A DNA stretch of 64,000 nt from an uncultured Sphingomonadaceae bacterium (GCA_947494305.1 CANLUL010000001.1:1-64000); one strand, 5' to 3'. Counted from the first letter of the stretch, positions 36,516 through 47,462 are shown. Made by a program: numbers and translations. The notes: generated by a model not told the origin, from the sequence alone.

Positions 36516-38096
36516 TTAGCGCATCAGCCCACCGATAATATTGCGAACAAAACGTCCCGCAACCGGGCCTGCCAAATCAGTGGCAATTGAACCGGCGGCC
36601 GATGTGATGCCTGATTTTGCCGGATTGGCGCGCGATTTTTTCCCGAGTATGGCTGAGGCTGCAATCGCAGCGGCTGAACCAGCTGCGACTTTGGCTCCGC
36701 GGCTAAACGCTTTTTCCCAGATACTTTTTGATTTTCTGGGTTTTTTTCGAACTTCTTCTTCGCCCTTTTCTTCTACTTCTTTGGCCGTTTCCACCGCATC
36801 GGCAGATTTTTGTGCCAGCACTTCCTCGGCGCTTTCCCGATCGATTAATTCTTCATATTTATTCTCAAAAGGACTGATCGATTGAATAATCGCTCGTTCT
36901 TTTTTGGATACTGGTCCTAGGCGAGATCGCGGTGGTTTGATCAAAGTTCGCTGTGTGATCGTTGGCGCACCTTCTTCATCAAGGGTCGACACCAATGCTT
37001 CACCCACGCGAAGTTCCGTAATGGCTTCTTCGATGTCCAGATCTTCATTGACCCGAAACGTTTCTGCTGCGGCACGAATGGCGCGTTGGTCGCGTTTGGT
37101 GAAGGCACGCAACGCATGCTGGATGCGGTTGCCCAGCTGACCGGCAACTTCTTCGGGAATATCAATCGGATTCTGGGTAACGAAATAGACACCGACACCT
37201 TTGGAACGGATCAAGCGAACAACTTGTTCGATTTTCTCTTCAAGCGCTTTCGGCGCATCATCAAACAGGAGATGCGCCTCATCGAAAAAGAAAACCAATG
37301 TCGGCTTATCCGGATCACCAACTTCCGGGAGCGTCTCAAAAAGTTCAGCCAAGAGCCAGAGCAGGAACGTTGCGTATAGCTTTGGGCTTCGCATCAACTT
37401 GTCGGCGGCCAGCACATTAATATAGCCCCGGCCCTTTTCGTCGGTCGCCAGAAAGTCATCGATCTCCAGAGCTGGCTCGCCAAAAAACTGATCCGCGCCC
37501 TGATCTTCGAAACTCAGCAACTGCCGTTGGATGGCACCAACACTTTGGCGGCTGACATTGCCATATTTACCGGAAAGCTCTTTGGCATTTTCCGAAGCAA
37601 AAACGAGCATTGATTGCAAATCACCAAGATCAAGCAACAACAGTCCATTGTCATCGGCATAACGGAATATGATGTTTAGAACGCCTTCTTGCGTGTCGTT
37701 CAAATCGAGCAGACGGGCCAGTAGAAGCGGTCCCATTTCAGTGATGGTTGTGCGAATTGGGTGGCCCTGTTCCCCGAACAGATCCCAGAAAATAGCTGGA
37801 TTGTCGGAATATTCGTACTCCTCCATACCCAATTCTTCCGCCCGCTCTTCAAGCTTTTCTGCATGTTTGAAGGATGCGGAGCCAGCCATGGAAATGCCAG
37901 ATAAGTCCCCTTTAACATCGGCAACAAAAACGGGAACTCCATTGGCTGAGAAGCTTTCTGCCAATCCTTGCAATGTAACGGTTTTACCCGTGCCTGTTGC
38001 GCCTGCGATTAGGCCGTGACGATTGGCACGCGAGAGGTCTAAACTCTGCCGCTTTTCTCCGCCCAATCCCAAGAATATTTCTGTTGCTTCACTCAC
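36516..38096 (-). CDS. HerA-like ATPase, YjgR/DUF853 family
   Basis: The 526-residue protein opens with a glycine-rich strand, then Walker [17 protein letters not shown] and Walker [13 protein letters not shown]. It also has [10 protein letters not shown] and the later [25 protein letters not shown] stretch, all typical of YjgR-type (DUF853) relatives of HerA/FtsK translocases. Residues 440-500 hold a Lys/Glu- and then Ala-rich tail. The function is not established for this family. The upstream hairpin at 38143-38176 separates it from the protease gene. Confidence 0.9.
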   Translation of the reverse strand: MSEATEIFLGLGGEKRQSLDLSRANRHGLIAGATGTGKTVTLQGLAESFSANGVPVFVADVKGDLSGISMAGSASFKHAEKLEERAEELGMEEYEYSDNPAIFWDLFGEQGHPIRTTITEMGPLLLARLLDLNDTQEGVLNIIFRYADDNGLLLLDLGDLQSMLVFASENAKELSGKYGNVSRQSVGAIQRQLLSFEDQGADQFFGEPALEIDDFLATDEKGRGYINVLAADKLMRSPKLYATFLLWLLAELFETLPEVGDPDKPTLVFFFDEAHLLFDDAPKALEEKIEQVVRLIRSKGVGVYFVTQNPIDIPEEVAGQLGNRIQHALRAFTKRDQRAIRAAAETFRVNEDLDIEEAITELRVGEALVSTLDEEGAPTITQRTLIKPPRSRLGPVSKKERAIIQSISPFENKYEELIDRESAEEVLAQKSADAVETAKEVEEKGEEEVRKKPRKSKSIWEKAFSRGAKVAAGSAAAIAASAILGKKSRANPAKSGITSAAGSIATDLAGPVAGRFVRNIIGGLMR

Positions 38097-38142
38097 GGTC
38101 GATTCCCCTAAAACGTATTAGGTCTGAATATCGACCCCAATG

Positions 38143-38176
38143 AAAAAAGGCCAGCGCCAAGCGCCAGCCTTTTTTT
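38143..38176 (-). terminator. Rho-independent terminator after the DegP-type gene
   Basis: A hairpin with GGC/GCC and GCGC/GCGC arms and a small internal mismatch is flanked by A6 on the left and T7 on the right. It can end transcripts from both directions, but only the minus-strand protease gene runs into it. Confidence 0.75.
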
Positions 38177-38194
38177 GTTCAAATGTAAATTTGC

Positions 38195-39736
38195 TTAGCC
38201 TTCGTTTAATCGAACCGCCACAAACTGGGTTGGTCGAGCGCCGCGTTTGATCTGAAGCAATACAGCTTCACGGCCCTGCCGTTTGGCGTTGCTGATAGCA
38301 TTGTCGAGATCATCAGCGTTACGAATGGATTGTCTGTTGACGCTAGTGATCAATATACCGCGACGTAGACCTTTCTGAGCCGCATCACTGCCTGGATCGA
38401 CTGTCGATACAACCACACCTTTTTGGCTTGCAGGTGCTCCGATCTGACGAGCAATTGCTGGTGTAAGGTCGACAACGGAAAGGCCCAAAGCTTCGGCCGT
38501 CGCTTGTGCACTTTCACCATTTTCGTCTTCACCCATTGCGTTTTCTTCCGCGTCCGGGTCGAAGCTGTTGTTGGCAAGCTCATCTTCCGAAGGGCGCTTA
38601 CCCAATACAGCGTTGATTTTTACAGTTTTTCCATTGCGCAGCAATTCAATAGGAACCTTTGTTCCTACAGAGAGGTTCGCCACCAGGAAGGACAAGGTCT
38701 GATCTGGGGTTACATCCCGGCCATTGACTTTGGTGATGACATCGCCTGCCTGAATACCGGCCTTCGCGGCGGCTTCACCAGGAACAACGCTCTGAATAAA
38801 TTCGCCACTATTTTTGGCGAGCCCCAAAGAGTCGGCCAAGTCCTCCGACAACGGGCTAATTTGAACACCCAAATAGCCGCGCTCCACCGCTTCGCCTTTT
38901 TTCAGCGTGTTTACGATGGGTACAGCGACATCGGCTGGAATGGCAAAACCAATGCCGACATTGCCGCCTGTTGGTGAAATAATCGCGTTGTTGATACCGA
39001 TGACATTGCCATTGAGATCAAACATGGGCCCACCGCTATTACCACGGTTAATCGATGCATCGGTTTGTAGGAAGCTGTCATAGGCTCCTTGACCGGTCCG
39101 ACGATGAATTGCGGAAACGATACCGGTTGTCACCGTGCCGCCAAGGCCAAATGGATTGCCAATGGCAATTATCCAATCGCCAACGCGAGCAGCCTCACTG
39201 TCGCCGAACTTCACGAACGGCAGATCTTCTTTCGCGGTTATTTTCAATACGGCGATGTCGGAGGCCGGATCGCGGCCAACCAGTTTGGCATCATATTCTG
39301 TGCGATCGGGCATAATAACCGTGATTGATTCGATTGTCGCGTTACGGTTTCCGGGGGCAACAACATGATTGTTGGTTACGACATAACCGTCTGCAGAGAT
39401 AATGAACCCGGAACCCAATGATTGGGCTTCGCGTGTTCTGCCACTGCCATTGTTGCCGCCACGATTGCGATTGCCGAACAATCCGCCAAACGGCGTGCCG
39501 GCAAAAGGATTGTTGTTCACGCGGACGCGTTGAGTGGTAGAAATATTGACCACTGCGGGTTGTAATTTCTCGGTCAGGTCAGCAAAACTCATCGGCGCGC
39601 CAGCGCGCGGTGCAGCGGCTCGGATAGCGGTATTTTCGTTTACTGCTGTTTGGGCACCAGCCGGAACAAATCCGGCAAATGTCGCAGCACCTCCGGCAAG
39701 AAGCAATGCTGCAGAAATTCCATAAGCGTAACGCAC
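38195..39736 (-). CDS. DegP/HtrA-type (Do family) periplasmic serine endoprotease
   Basis: I place the start at GTG 39736 behind AGAGGAAA, giving 513 residues; the frame is open to 39790. A Sec signal ends near PAGAQ. The trypsin-like domain shows the triad His in TNNHVVAPG, Asp in PASDIAVLKI and Ser in NRGNSGGPM. Two PDZ domains follow (about residues 290-375 and 415-505). Between His and Ser is a Gly/Asn/Arg-rich loop near residue 100. Such proteases degrade misfolded envelope proteins and are often stress-induced. Confidence 0.93.
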   Translation of the reverse strand: MRYAYGISAALLLAGGAATFAGFVPAGAQTAVNENTAIRAAAPRAGAPMSFADLTEKLQPAVVNISTTQRVRVNNNPFAGTPFGGLFGNRNRGGNNGSGRTREAQSLGSGFIISADGYVVTNNHVVAPGNRNATIESITVIMPDRTEYDAKLVGRDPASDIAVLKITAKEDLPFVKFGDSEAARVGDWIIAIGNPFGLGGTVTTGIVSAIHRRTGQGAYDSFLQTDASINRGNSGGPMFDLNGNVIGINNAIISPTGGNVGIGFAIPADVAVPIVNTLKKGEAVERGYLGVQISPLSEDLADSLGLAKNSGEFIQSVVPGEAAAKAGIQAGDVITKVNGRDVTPDQTLSFLVANLSVGTKVPIELLRNGKTVKINAVLGKRPSEDELANNSFDPDAEENAMGEDENGESAQATAEALGLSVVDLTPAIARQIGAPASQKGVVVSTVDPGSDAAQKGLRRGILITSVNRQSIRNADDLDNAISNAKRQGREAVLLQIKRGARPTQFVAVRLNEG

Positions 39737-40024
39737 TATATTTTCCTCTCGGTCTGGTCCCACCAACGAAAATTTGCTGGCGCGGATCAATTTACAATTT
39801 CAAAGCAAAATATTGCCTTGAATATATGAACGGAAATTGAATGTTTCGGATATTGCCAACCTCAAAACACGCAAATTCGGTTCATATCTATTCCTTATTC
39901 CGGTATTTGGGTGTGATTTCGCGCATTCGCAAGCCATTACCGGCATTTTGTCGAAATATATCACATTTCTGCAGAAAAAACGACAATTGTAGTCGAATAG
40001 CTAATTTCGGCCTTGATGGGATCA
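39737..40024. other. Non-coding stretch between protease and NTF2-like gene
   Basis: These 288 AT-rich bases hold the upstream region of the protease gene. I see no convincing ORF, hairpin or repeat. No clear sigma-32 or sigma-E-type promoter was recognised by eye. Confidence 0.6.
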
Positions 40025-40465
40025 TCAAAACTCGAATTTCCCATCTGTTTCAAACTTTGATTTGCCTGCGAATCCCAATGCATCATTGGCTAGCTGAGTG
40101 TCGAAAAATTCGTGCACGGTGGCAATTTTCCGGTCCCTGAAACCAAAGATATGGCAATATCTTTGGTCATAGCGCTGACCGTTTTTGGCTTTCCCCTTGG
40201 CTTCCATGATTGCGGTCGCACCATCGGAGCTCTCGTTCATGATCTCCCACTTCACAGCAAACTGAAAGTCAGTGAAGTCGAGCGCGTCAAAAATCGCGGG
40301 CAGCATAGTTTTTAGCGCCGCAAAGCCTTTGTACCGACCAGAGATAATCGTCTGTCCTGATACATTATATTCAGCATCGGGATGATGAAGTGATTCAAAA
40401 GCCTCAACATCCATAGCCGCGAGCGCGCCGTAATACGCGTCTACAATCTCGCGGTTCGATTTCAA
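40025..40465 (-). CDS. NTF2-like / SnoaL-like protein
   Basis: The 146-residue protein has the SnoaL/NTF2 cone-fold pattern: VDAYYGALAAMDVEAFESLHHPDAEY at the start, a KGFAALKTMLP helix and RYCHIFGFRDRKIATVHEFFDT as the late strand pair. Members include isomerases, hydrolases and small binding proteins, so no reaction can be assigned. It follows hflC by six bases on the same strand and may be read with it. Confidence 0.8.
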   Translation of the reverse strand: MKSNREIVDAYYGALAAMDVEAFESLHHPDAEYNVSGQTIISGRYKGFAALKTMLPAIFDALDFTDFQFAVKWEIMNESSDGATAIMEAKGKAKNGQRYDQRYCHIFGFRDRKIATVHEFFDTQLANDALGFAGKSKFETDGKFEF

Positions 40466-40471
40466 ACTGAT

Positions 40472-41323
40472 TTACCGGCCCCGGAACTGGCGCAGATATT
40501 CATTGTCGGGTGACAATACGAATGATGATTTCGGATCTTCCGGATTGGCTTGCTGGAAGGTCGTTTCATAGCTTTTCATAGCGCGATAGAAATCGTAGAA
40601 TTCCGGATCCTTGCCAAAGCTTTCCGCATAAGTTCGTGCGGCACTTGCATCGGCTTCCGCGCGAATAATCTGTGCTTGCTTCGCGCCTTGTGCCCTAATG
40701 GTTCTTGCTTCCTGATCACGTGCTGTCCGCATCCGCTGATAAGCACTGTCGAGAGGACGGCCATCGGGAAGGTCGGCACGCTTTATCCGTACATCAACTA
40801 TTTCCGCGCCATATTGCCGCGCAACACGATTTAGTCCAGTTTGGATAGCATTCATAATCTGGCCACGTTCCGGTGTGAGCAATGCCGCGAAAGGTCGTTT
40901 GCCGAGTTCATTTCGAAGTGCAGAACCCAATATCGGCCGTAGTTCATCGGAAACGCGTTCCTCTGAGCCTGCCGCTATGTACATTTTTAGCGGGTCAGTG
41001 ATGCGGAACCTTGCAAAAGCATCGACCTGGAGCCGCAGCTGGTCGGTTGAAAGAACCTGTTGTTGGTCCATTTCGACATCCAGAATACGTTTGTCGATCC
41101 ATTCCAACTGTTCAGCAAACGGGATTTTGGCGATTAAGCCAGCACCGGTTTGTCCAAAAGGTGCACCTGCTTGATAGCGATTCACAATTCGTACCGGCTC
41201 ACCAAAGCGAACGACCACGCCCTGACGTGTTTCCGGCACAATCACCATTGTATTGAGCAAGATGAATAACGCGCCGATGATGATTACACCAAGAGCGACT
41301 GGGTTTTGCATGATCCGTCCCAT
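40472..41323 (-). CDS. hflC: HflC, membrane protease regulator (SPFH/prohibitin family)
   Basis: The 283-residue protein has an N-terminal membrane helix and an SPFH domain (VPETRQGVVVRFGEPVRIVN), then a helical region with ADLPDGRPLDSAYQRMRTARDQEARTIRAQG-type coiled coil. With HflK it forms the periplasmic cage that limits FtsH protease access. Its ATG overlaps the hflK stop (TAATG). Confidence 0.95.
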   Translation of the reverse strand: MGRIMQNPVALGVIIIGALFILLNTMVIVPETRQGVVVRFGEPVRIVNRYQAGAPFGQTGAGLIAKIPFAEQLEWIDKRILDVEMDQQQVLSTDQLRLQVDAFARFRITDPLKMYIAAGSEERVSDELRPILGSALRNELGKRPFAALLTPERGQIMNAIQTGLNRVARQYGAEIVDVRIKRADLPDGRPLDSAYQRMRTARDQEARTIRAQGAKQAQIIRAEADASAARTYAESFGKDPEFYDFYRAMKSYETTFQQANPEDPKSSFVLSPDNEYLRQFRGR

Positions 41324-42429
41324 TATTTGCCCTCCGTCGCTGAAGCTTCTGGTGCTGGCAGTGACCGTTTTCTAATTTCGGGTAATGCCAAATAAGGTGT
41401 CACACCGCTGGTCTCGACAATTGTTTTGTCAACCTTGGACAATACACGCTCCATCGTTTCATAATACATACGTTGACGCGTCACTCTGGGCGCCAGACGA
41501 TATTCTGCGTAAACTTTATCAAATGCTGCTGATTCGCCTTCCGCCTGTGCTGTTAGTTGTTGGGCATAGGCTCGCGCTTCGTTCAGGTACGTTTCGGCAG
41601 TTTGCTGTGCAGCTGACACTTCCTTAAACGCATCGTTCACTGCAGCTGGTGGATCGGCCTTTTTGATCGCGATACCGCGAATAACGACGCCCGCACCATA
41701 GCTATCGAGCAATTGCTGCATATTCTCTTCGACCTGTTGTTCGATCTCAGTTCGTTCTGAACCGATTGTATCATCCAACGTGAAATTGGCGACAGAAGCC
41801 CGCATGGCGGATTCAGCAACTTCCGAAATCGTTTCTTCCTGTTCAGCGATCTGGAAGAGGAATAATTCCGGAGCCTTGATATTCCAACGTACGGAATATG
41901 CTAAGTCTACGATATTCTGATCACTGGTCAGGATGAGCTTTTCGGATTCTCCCTGTGGGATATCGATGGTTCGAATTTCTTCGACATCGAGCTTGATGAC
42001 TTGTTCAATTGGCGCTGGAAGGGAAAAGTGCAAGCCGGGTTGCATGGTACGGGAATAGGAACCGAACAAGGTGACTACACCGCGTTCTTGAGGGCTGACC
42101 CTGTGCACTGAACTCAAAGCCACCCAAAGAATTACAAAGCCGATCAGCAAAATTGGCCACCATGGACGACCACCGGGACGTTTGGGAATGCCGCCTTTGA
42201 ATGGGCCGCCACCGCCGCCCTTTTTGAAAAGTTCTTCTAGCGAGGACGCGCCTTTGCGACCAGCACCGCCATCGGAACCGCCAGCGCCATTGCCCCAGGG
42301 ATTGCGAGGACCGCCACCATTGCCACCGCCATTGCCGGAATCTCCGCCACTGCCCCAAGGGCCGGCCATGCTCAAAATCCCGCCCCAAATTGATTTGCGG
42401 GGCGTTTGCCCATCATTTTTTTTGCTCAT
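41323..42429 (-). CDS. hflK: HflK, membrane protease regulator (SPFH/prohibitin family)
   Basis: I start at ATG 42429, giving 368 residues; the frame is open to 42501 where it would overlap apbC. A Gly/Asn-rich cytoplasmic head of about 90 residues is followed by a membrane helix (WPILLIGFVILWVAL) and the SPFH domain (VSPQERGVVTLFGSYSRTMQPGLHFSLP). The coiled-coil C-terminus matches HflK. Gly-rich heads of this sort are common in HflK. Confidence 0.95.
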   Translation of the reverse strand: MSKKNDGQTPRKSIWGGILSMAGPWGSGGDSGNGGGNGGGPRNPWGNGAGGSDGGAGRKGASSLEELFKKGGGGGPFKGGIPKRPGGRPWWPILLIGFVILWVALSSVHRVSPQERGVVTLFGSYSRTMQPGLHFSLPAPIEQVIKLDVEEIRTIDIPQGESEKLILTSDQNIVDLAYSVRWNIKAPELFLFQIAEQEETISEVAESAMRASVANFTLDDTIGSERTEIEQQVEENMQQLLDSYGAGVVIRGIAIKKADPPAAVNDAFKEVSAAQQTAETYLNEARAYAQQLTAQAEGESAAFDKVYAEYRLAPRVTRQRMYYETMERVLSKVDKTIVETSGVTPYLALPEIRKRSLPAPEASATEGK

Positions 42430-42500
42430 AATATCTTTATAGGTAGCGCATCGACAGAAAAACAGTGTCAATCCGATAAAATCGTAACTATGCGCAAACA

Positions 42501-43463
42501 ATGACCGATATTTCTATGATTGAAGCGGCTCTTGAAGAAGTCGCAGCAGGCCGATCCAGTGCTGTTAAGTTTGATGCAGGCCGTGTTTCTCTGGTATTGA
42601 ATGTGGCCGGACTAGATGTTCGTGATCGCGGCCAGGTTGAAATAGCTGTAAAGAGCAAGTTGCTGGAACTCGACGATGTCGCAAAAGTTGATATCGTCAT
42701 GACAGCGGAAAAAGTCGAGCGCCGCCTAATCGCGGTTGGTAGCGGTAAGGGCGGGGTCGGTAAATCCACCTTGTCGACGAATCTGGCCATCGCGATGAAG
42801 GCATTAGGCCGAAAAGTAGGTATGGTTGATGCGGACATATATGGTCCGTCTCAACCCCGATTACTTAGCTGTGAAGGCCGTCGGCCGGAGGCGGAGGGCA
42901 AACAGTTGATCCCGGTGAGCAACGAATTCGATATTCCTGTACTTTCCATGGGCCATCTTGCCAAACCTGGGCAGGCGATTGCCTGGCGTGGTCCAATGGC
43001 AGGCAAGGCGCTCGATCAACTTATTGATGCACATTGGGGCGATGTGGAGGATCTGATTGTCGACATGCCGCCCGGGACGGGTGATGTGCAACTGTCGATG
43101 ATGCAGAATCACAAACCGGTCGGCGCGGTCATTGTCTCCACCCCGCAAGATTTGTCATTGATGGATGCGACCAGAGCGGTTGATCTATTTTCTCAGGCAA
43201 AAATTCCGATTATTGGCATGGTCGAAAATATGGCGGGCTATGCCTGTCCGCATTGCGGTGAAATTAGCGATCCTTTTGGAACGGGTGGTGCCGAAGCAGC
43301 TGCCAAAACCATGAGCATGCCATTTTTGGGCCGGGTGCCTTTGGATATTGAAATTCGTAAATCCGGAGATGGCGGTGCACCCATAGCGTTAAGTGACGGT
43401 CCGCAAGGCAGAGCATTTCAAGAAATTGCCAAACGGCTAGTGACATGGTTGGACAACCAGTAA
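42501..43463 (+). CDS. apbC: Iron-sulfur cluster carrier ApbC/Mrp
   Basis: The 320-residue protein has an N-terminal MIP18-like (DUF59) region of about 75 residues. The P-loop ATPase domain follows with the deviant Walker A GSGKGGVGKST, switch DADIYGPSQP, DMPPGTGD, and the CPHC pair in MAGYACPHCG that binds the bridging cluster. It transfers Fe-S clusters to apo-proteins. It is divergent from hflK and is followed after 21 bases by a CoA-binding protein gene. Confidence 0.95.
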   Translation: MTDISMIEAALEEVAAGRSSAVKFDAGRVSLVLNVAGLDVRDRGQVEIAVKSKLLELDDVAKVDIVMTAEKVERRLIAVGSGKGGVGKSTLSTNLAIAMKALGRKVGMVDADIYGPSQPRLLSCEGRRPEAEGKQLIPVSNEFDIPVLSMGHLAKPGQAIAWRGPMAGKALDQLIDAHWGDVEDLIVDMPPGTGDVQLSMMQNHKPVGAVIVSTPQDLSLMDATRAVDLFSQAKIPIIGMVENMAGYACPHCGEISDPFGTGGAEAAAKTMSMPFLGRVPLDIEIRKSGDGGAPIALSDGPQGRAFQEIAKRLVTWLDNQ

Positions 43464-43484
43464 GGCTCGTTTAAAGGAAGGCCT

Positions 43485-43922
43485 ATGCCGCTGGAAACCG
43501 ATCAGGATATTACTCGCCTGCTTACAGAGACAAGGCGTATCGCGTTGGTTGGCGCGTCAGCGAAACCCGAACGCGCCAGCAATCGCATCCTGAAATTCCT
43601 GATAGAACAGGGTTATGATGTGATTCCCGTAAATCCAGGCCTAGCGGGTCAGCAACTCCATGGCTCAACAGTTGTGGCATCGCTTGATGACGTTGATGGT
43701 CGAATAGATATGGTCGACATCTTTCGAAACTCGCACGATGCCGGCGGCGTGATTGACGAAGCAATAAAGGTTGGTGCCAAGTCGGTATGGACGCAGTTGG
43801 AGGTAATTAATGAACCAGCTGCTGAGCGTGCCGAGGCAGCAGGGCTAGATGTTGTGATGGACCGCTGCCCCAAAATCGAAATCCCGCGCCTTGGGTTGTT
43901 GAAGGCATCCCATGGAAGCTGA
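43485..43922 (+). CDS. CoA-binding domain protein, YccU type
   Basis: The 145-residue protein is a single Rossmann-like CoA-binding domain: [36 protein letters not shown], and later [38 protein letters not shown] sequence. It resembles the N-terminal domain of succinyl-CoA synthetase alpha without catalytic partners. Its role is unknown. It overlaps the next gene by eleven bases. Confidence 0.88.
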   Translation: MPLETDQDITRLLTETRRIALVGASAKPERASNRILKFLIEQGYDVIPVNPGLAGQQLHGSTVVASLDDVDGRIDMVDIFRNSHDAGGVIDEAIKVGAKSVWTQLEVINEPAAERAEAAGLDVVMDRCPKIEIPRLGLLKASHGS

Positions 43923-46197
43923 AACAAAACCATCCGATATCAGAACCAAGAACCGGGGCGTTAATCGCCGTAAATTCCTGATCGGCGGCGGCGCAGCGGC
44001 TGGGTTGATTGTGGCGTGGGCGGTTTGGCCGCGCAACTATGAGTCGAACTTAGCAGCCGCTGAAGATGAAGAGATACTGGGTGCGTTCCTCAAAATATCG
44101 AAGGATGGGCGCGTCACTGTTGTCGTTCCGCAAAGCGAAATGGGGCAAGGCGTGTATACTGTTTTGCCTCAGATTCTGGCGGACGAATTGGGTGCTGATT
44201 GGCGGACAATTGCTGTTGAACCCGCTCCGATCAACCCACTCTATGCCAATACCGCCTTGGCAGAACAATGGGCGGAAACATTGTTGCCACCCGGTGCCGA
44301 GCAAATAACGCAAGAAGCAGCAGCCCAATGGGCGGCGGCGAATGTAGCGATGCGTAACGATTTTATCGTAACTGCCGATTCTACTTCCATCTCGGGATAT
44401 GCAGATCACTTTCGCGAGGCTGGTGCAGCAGCGCGTGTTTTGCTCAGCAAAGCTGCGGCAGAACAATGGGACGTTGCATGGGAATCTTGTGACGTGCAAA
44501 ATGGCATTGTTAGTCATGGCGATAAACAACTGCGCTTTGGGGAACTCGTCGCCGATGCCGTTACGCAGGATCTGCCTGACCCGGTACCGCTGCGCTCTAG
44601 CCCGGTTAATGACTTAGTCGGTCAGGATGTACCGCGCTTGGATTTGCCTGCTAAGCTTGATGGATCAGCTAACTTTGCGGGTGACGTCCGTTTGCCTGAC
44701 ATGGTGTTTGCATCCATTCGGCAAGGCCCGTTGGGCGATAGCAAGTTGAAATCCTTCAGCCGTGAAGGCGCAAGCAAAACCGTCGGACTGATTGATGTGA
44801 TCGATCTTGGAACTGCCCTTGTCGCTGTCGGAACCAATTGGTGGGTCGCCAACCGTGCACTTGATCAGATGAGCCCGATTTTTGAAACCAAAGGTCTTTC
44901 GCCAGATAGCCGAAAAATGGATGATGCTTTGGAAAAAGCGCTAGTTGGTCCCGGCGTGCGGTTTGCCAAGCGCGGCAATACAAAAGCTGCCTTTGACGAA
45001 AATCGTACAGTTTCCGCTGGTTATTCGGCGCAAGCGGCCATTCATGCACCGATGGAAACCCGAACTGCTGCTGCTGATTTCGTGGATGGGCGATTGAAGT
45101 TATGGATGGCAACGCAAGCACCAGCCGCCGCTGTAAAGGCCGCCGCCGATGCTGTTGGCATTGGCATAGATGGTGTGACTCTTTTCCCCATGCTGGCTGG
45201 TGGTTCGTTTGGCCGCAATCTGGATAGTAAAATTGCTGAGCAAGTGGCGTTGATCGCCAAGCAAATGAAACGACCGGTCCAACTCATGTGGTCGCGGGCA
45301 GAAGAGATGATGCATGATCACTATCGCCCGCCAGTAATGGCAAAACTGGATGCTGCAACCGATAGGGCGGGTCGCATACAGGCATTGCAAATCAAGATTG
45401 CAGCACCCGCGACTGCGCGAGAGCAATCCAAACGTGTGTTCCTTCATGAAGATGAAATTACAGCCATGCGAAACAGTATGGGCCAATCCGATATTAAAGC
45501 CGTCGCCGGAGCGGATGTTCCCTATGCTCTGGAGAATTTTACGCTAGATCATCATCCAGCATATGTAGGTGTGCCGACCGGTAACTGGCGGAGCAATGCG
45601 CATAGTCACAATGCCTTTTTTGTGGAATCGTTCATTGATGAGCTAGCTGCTAAAGCCGGAACGGAGCCTTTGTCTTATCGCATGTCGATGATGACTGGCC
45701 AGCCGCGTTTGGCCAGATGTCTCTCTGGTGTGGCCGCGATGACAGGGTGGGATGGCGGTGTTGACGGCAGTGGTATGGGGTTAGCCTGCCACGTTATGCG
45801 AGGTGGCTATATTGCCGTAATTGTAAAAGCTTCGCGCGGTGATAGTGGGTTAAACGTGAAACGGATTTCTGCGACTGTTGATATTGGCCGGATTATCCAT
45901 CCGGACATAGCGCGTCAACAGATTGAGGGCGGTATTATCTTTGGATTGGCTATGGCGCTCGGTTCATCAACTGAGTTTGATACCGGCTTGCCGACCGCCA
46001 AACGACTGCGCGATCTGTCCTTACCTAGGCTAGCAGAAGTGCCCGAAGTCCAGATTGAGTTTATCAAAAGCGAAGAGGAGCCTGTCGGCGTTGAGGAAAT
46101 TGGTGTGCCCGCGGTAGCACCCGCAATCGCCAACGCTCTGTTTTCAGCTACCGGTGTTCGATTTCGACAACTCCCGCTCTTTGCGGAGGCATCCTGA
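43912..46197 (+). CDS. Xanthine dehydrogenase family molybdopterin-binding subunit (IorB-like)
   Basis: The 761-residue protein has a twin-arginine signal ([14 protein letters not shown]), so it is exported folded. The molybdenum-binding domain matches isoquinoline 1-oxidoreductase beta subunits: [54 protein letters not shown] and [18 protein letters not shown], with the active Glu in the last motif. Family members oxidise aldehydes or N-heterocycles by hydroxylation. The usual 2Fe-2S small subunit gene is not adjacent, either upstream or downstream. Confidence 0.9.
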   Translation: MEAETKPSDIRTKNRGVNRRKFLIGGGAAAGLIVAWAVWPRNYESNLAAAEDEEILGAFLKISKDGRVTVVVPQSEMGQGVYTVLPQILADELGADWRTIAVEPAPINPLYANTALAEQWAETLLPPGAEQITQEAAAQWAAANVAMRNDFIVTADSTSISGYADHFREAGAAARVLLSKAAAEQWDVAWESCDVQNGIVSHGDKQLRFGELVADAVTQDLPDPVPLRSSPVNDLVGQDVPRLDLPAKLDGSANFAGDVRLPDMVFASIRQGPLGDSKLKSFSREGASKTVGLIDVIDLGTALVAVGTNWWVANRALDQMSPIFETKGLSPDSRKMDDALEKALVGPGVRFAKRGNTKAAFDENRTVSAGYSAQAAIHAPMETRTAAADFVDGRLKLWMATQAPAAAVKAAADAVGIGIDGVTLFPMLAGGSFGRNLDSKIAEQVALIAKQMKRPVQLMWSRAEEMMHDHYRPPVMAKLDAATDRAGRIQALQIKIAAPATAREQSKRVFLHEDEITAMRNSMGQSDIKAVAGADVPYALENFTLDHHPAYVGVPTGNWRSNAHSHNAFFVESFIDELAAKAGTEPLSYRMSMMTGQPRLARCLSGVAAMTGWDGGVDGSGMGLACHVMRGGYIAVIVKASRGDSGLNVKRISATVDIGRIIHPDIARQQIEGGIIFGLAMALGSSTEFDTGLPTAKRLRDLSLPRLAEVPEVQIEFIKSEEEPVGVEEIGVPAVAPAIANALFSATGVRFRQLPLFAEAS

Positions 46198-46200
46198 CCC

Positions 46201-47208
46201 ATGACTTCGAATAATCATTTTCCCGCAGACCATCCGGCTGTAAACATCGGCAAAGTCGGCGTCCTGCTTGTCAACCTTGGTACACCCGATGCACCCGATC
46301 GGAAATCGGTCAAACGCTATTTAAAGCAGTTTCTTTCCGACAAGCGTGTCGTGGAGATACCGCAGCTAGTTTGGCAACCGATATTGCGCGGAATTATTTT
46401 GAACACCCGGCCTCAAAAATCTGCCGAAGCCTATAAACTGGTTTGGACCGAAGACGGGTCACCGCTGGCGGCTTACACGCGGCATCAATCCGACAAATTG
46501 ACTGAACGGTTGAAAGACACCACTGTTGATTGGGCAATGCGCTATGGCAATCCTGACATTGCTTCGCGGCTGAACGCAATGAAAGAGAATGGATGCGACC
46601 GGATATTGGTTGCGCCGCTATATCCGCAGCATAGCGGAGCGACCACCGCGAGCGTCCATGATGCAGTGTTTGATGCTTTGAAGGGGATGCGCTGGCAACC
46701 TGCGTTGCGGACTCTGCCACCTTATCATGATGATCCCGCCTATATTGATGCACTGGCGATCAATCTAAAAGCGCAACTGGCGGAGTTAGATTTTACGCCT
46801 GATGCTGTGATCGCGAGCTTCCACGGGATGCCGCTTCGAACTTTGGAGCTTGGTGATCCGTATCATTGTCATTGTCGAAAAACGGCGCGCCTGCTCAGTG
46901 AAAAAATGGACATGGAGCTAACCGTGAGTTTCCAGTCACGCTTTGGTAGCGCCAAATGGCTGGAACCGGCTACTGACGCAACTTTGCAAGCCATGCCGGC
47001 CAAAGGGATGAAAAATATCGCAATTTTTGCACCGGGATTTTCCAGCGATTGCCTGGAGACGCTGGAAGAGTTGGCAATGCAGGGTAAAGAGCAGTTTGAG
47101 GAAGCCGGTGGTGAAAAATTTGCTTATCTGCCGTGCCTGAACGATAGCGCTGCGAGCATGGATATGTTGGAAACCTTGCTCCGCCGCGAACTATCCGGAT
47201 GGATTTAG
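46201..47208 (+). CDS. hemH: Ferrochelatase
   Basis: The 335-residue enzyme inserts Fe2+ into protoporphyrin IX as the last step of haem synthesis. The signature VLLVNLGTPDAPD, the active-site segment ASFHGMPLRTLELGDPYHCHCRKTA with catalytic His, and the later QSRFGSAKWLEP with FAPGFSSDCLETLEE are all present. The Cys-rich CHCRKT segment resembles that of cluster-binding ferrochelatases. It is three bases after the Mo-enzyme gene and overlaps the next gene by ten. Confidence 0.95.
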   Translation: MTSNNHFPADHPAVNIGKVGVLLVNLGTPDAPDRKSVKRYLKQFLSDKRVVEIPQLVWQPILRGIILNTRPQKSAEAYKLVWTEDGSPLAAYTRHQSDKLTERLKDTTVDWAMRYGNPDIASRLNAMKENGCDRILVAPLYPQHSGATTASVHDAVFDALKGMRWQPALRTLPPYHDDPAYIDALAINLKAQLAELDFTPDAVIASFHGMPLRTLELGDPYHCHCRKTARLLSEKMDMELTVSFQSRFGSAKWLEPATDATLQAMPAKGMKNIAIFAPGFSSDCLETLEELAMQGKEQFEEAGGEKFAYLPCLNDSAASMDMLETLLRRELSGWI

Positions 47209-47462
47209 AAAACGCAAAGCTGTTTCACGCGCCGGTTAAGCGCAGTGTGACTATTGCTGGTCATCAGACTTCGATTACTTTGGAGCCGCTATTCTGGGAT
47301 TTGTTGCGCAACGCTTCGGAGCAACGCACGCTTCCGATCAACGCCTTGATCGCACAAATAGATTTGGCGAGGATGGATGCTGATGAGCCGCCGGGACTGG
47401 CAACGGCAATCCGCCTATGGCTCACGAATGATCTGCTTGGAAAAATCGACCAAGCCGACTAA
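47199..47462 (+). CDS. Ribbon-helix-helix domain protein
   Basis: The 87-residue protein shows a strand (KRSVTIAGHQTSITLEPLFWDLLRNASEQRT) followed by two helices, matching the RHH_4 family found in alphaproteobacteria, with a short C-terminal helix containing LWLTNDLL. It may bind DNA, but no operator or target is evident. It overlaps hemH by ten bases and precedes crcB by nine. Confidence 0.75.
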   Translation: MDLENAKLFHAPVKRSVTIAGHQTSITLEPLFWDLLRNASEQRTLPINALIAQIDLARMDADEPPGLATAIRLWLTNDLLGKIDQAD

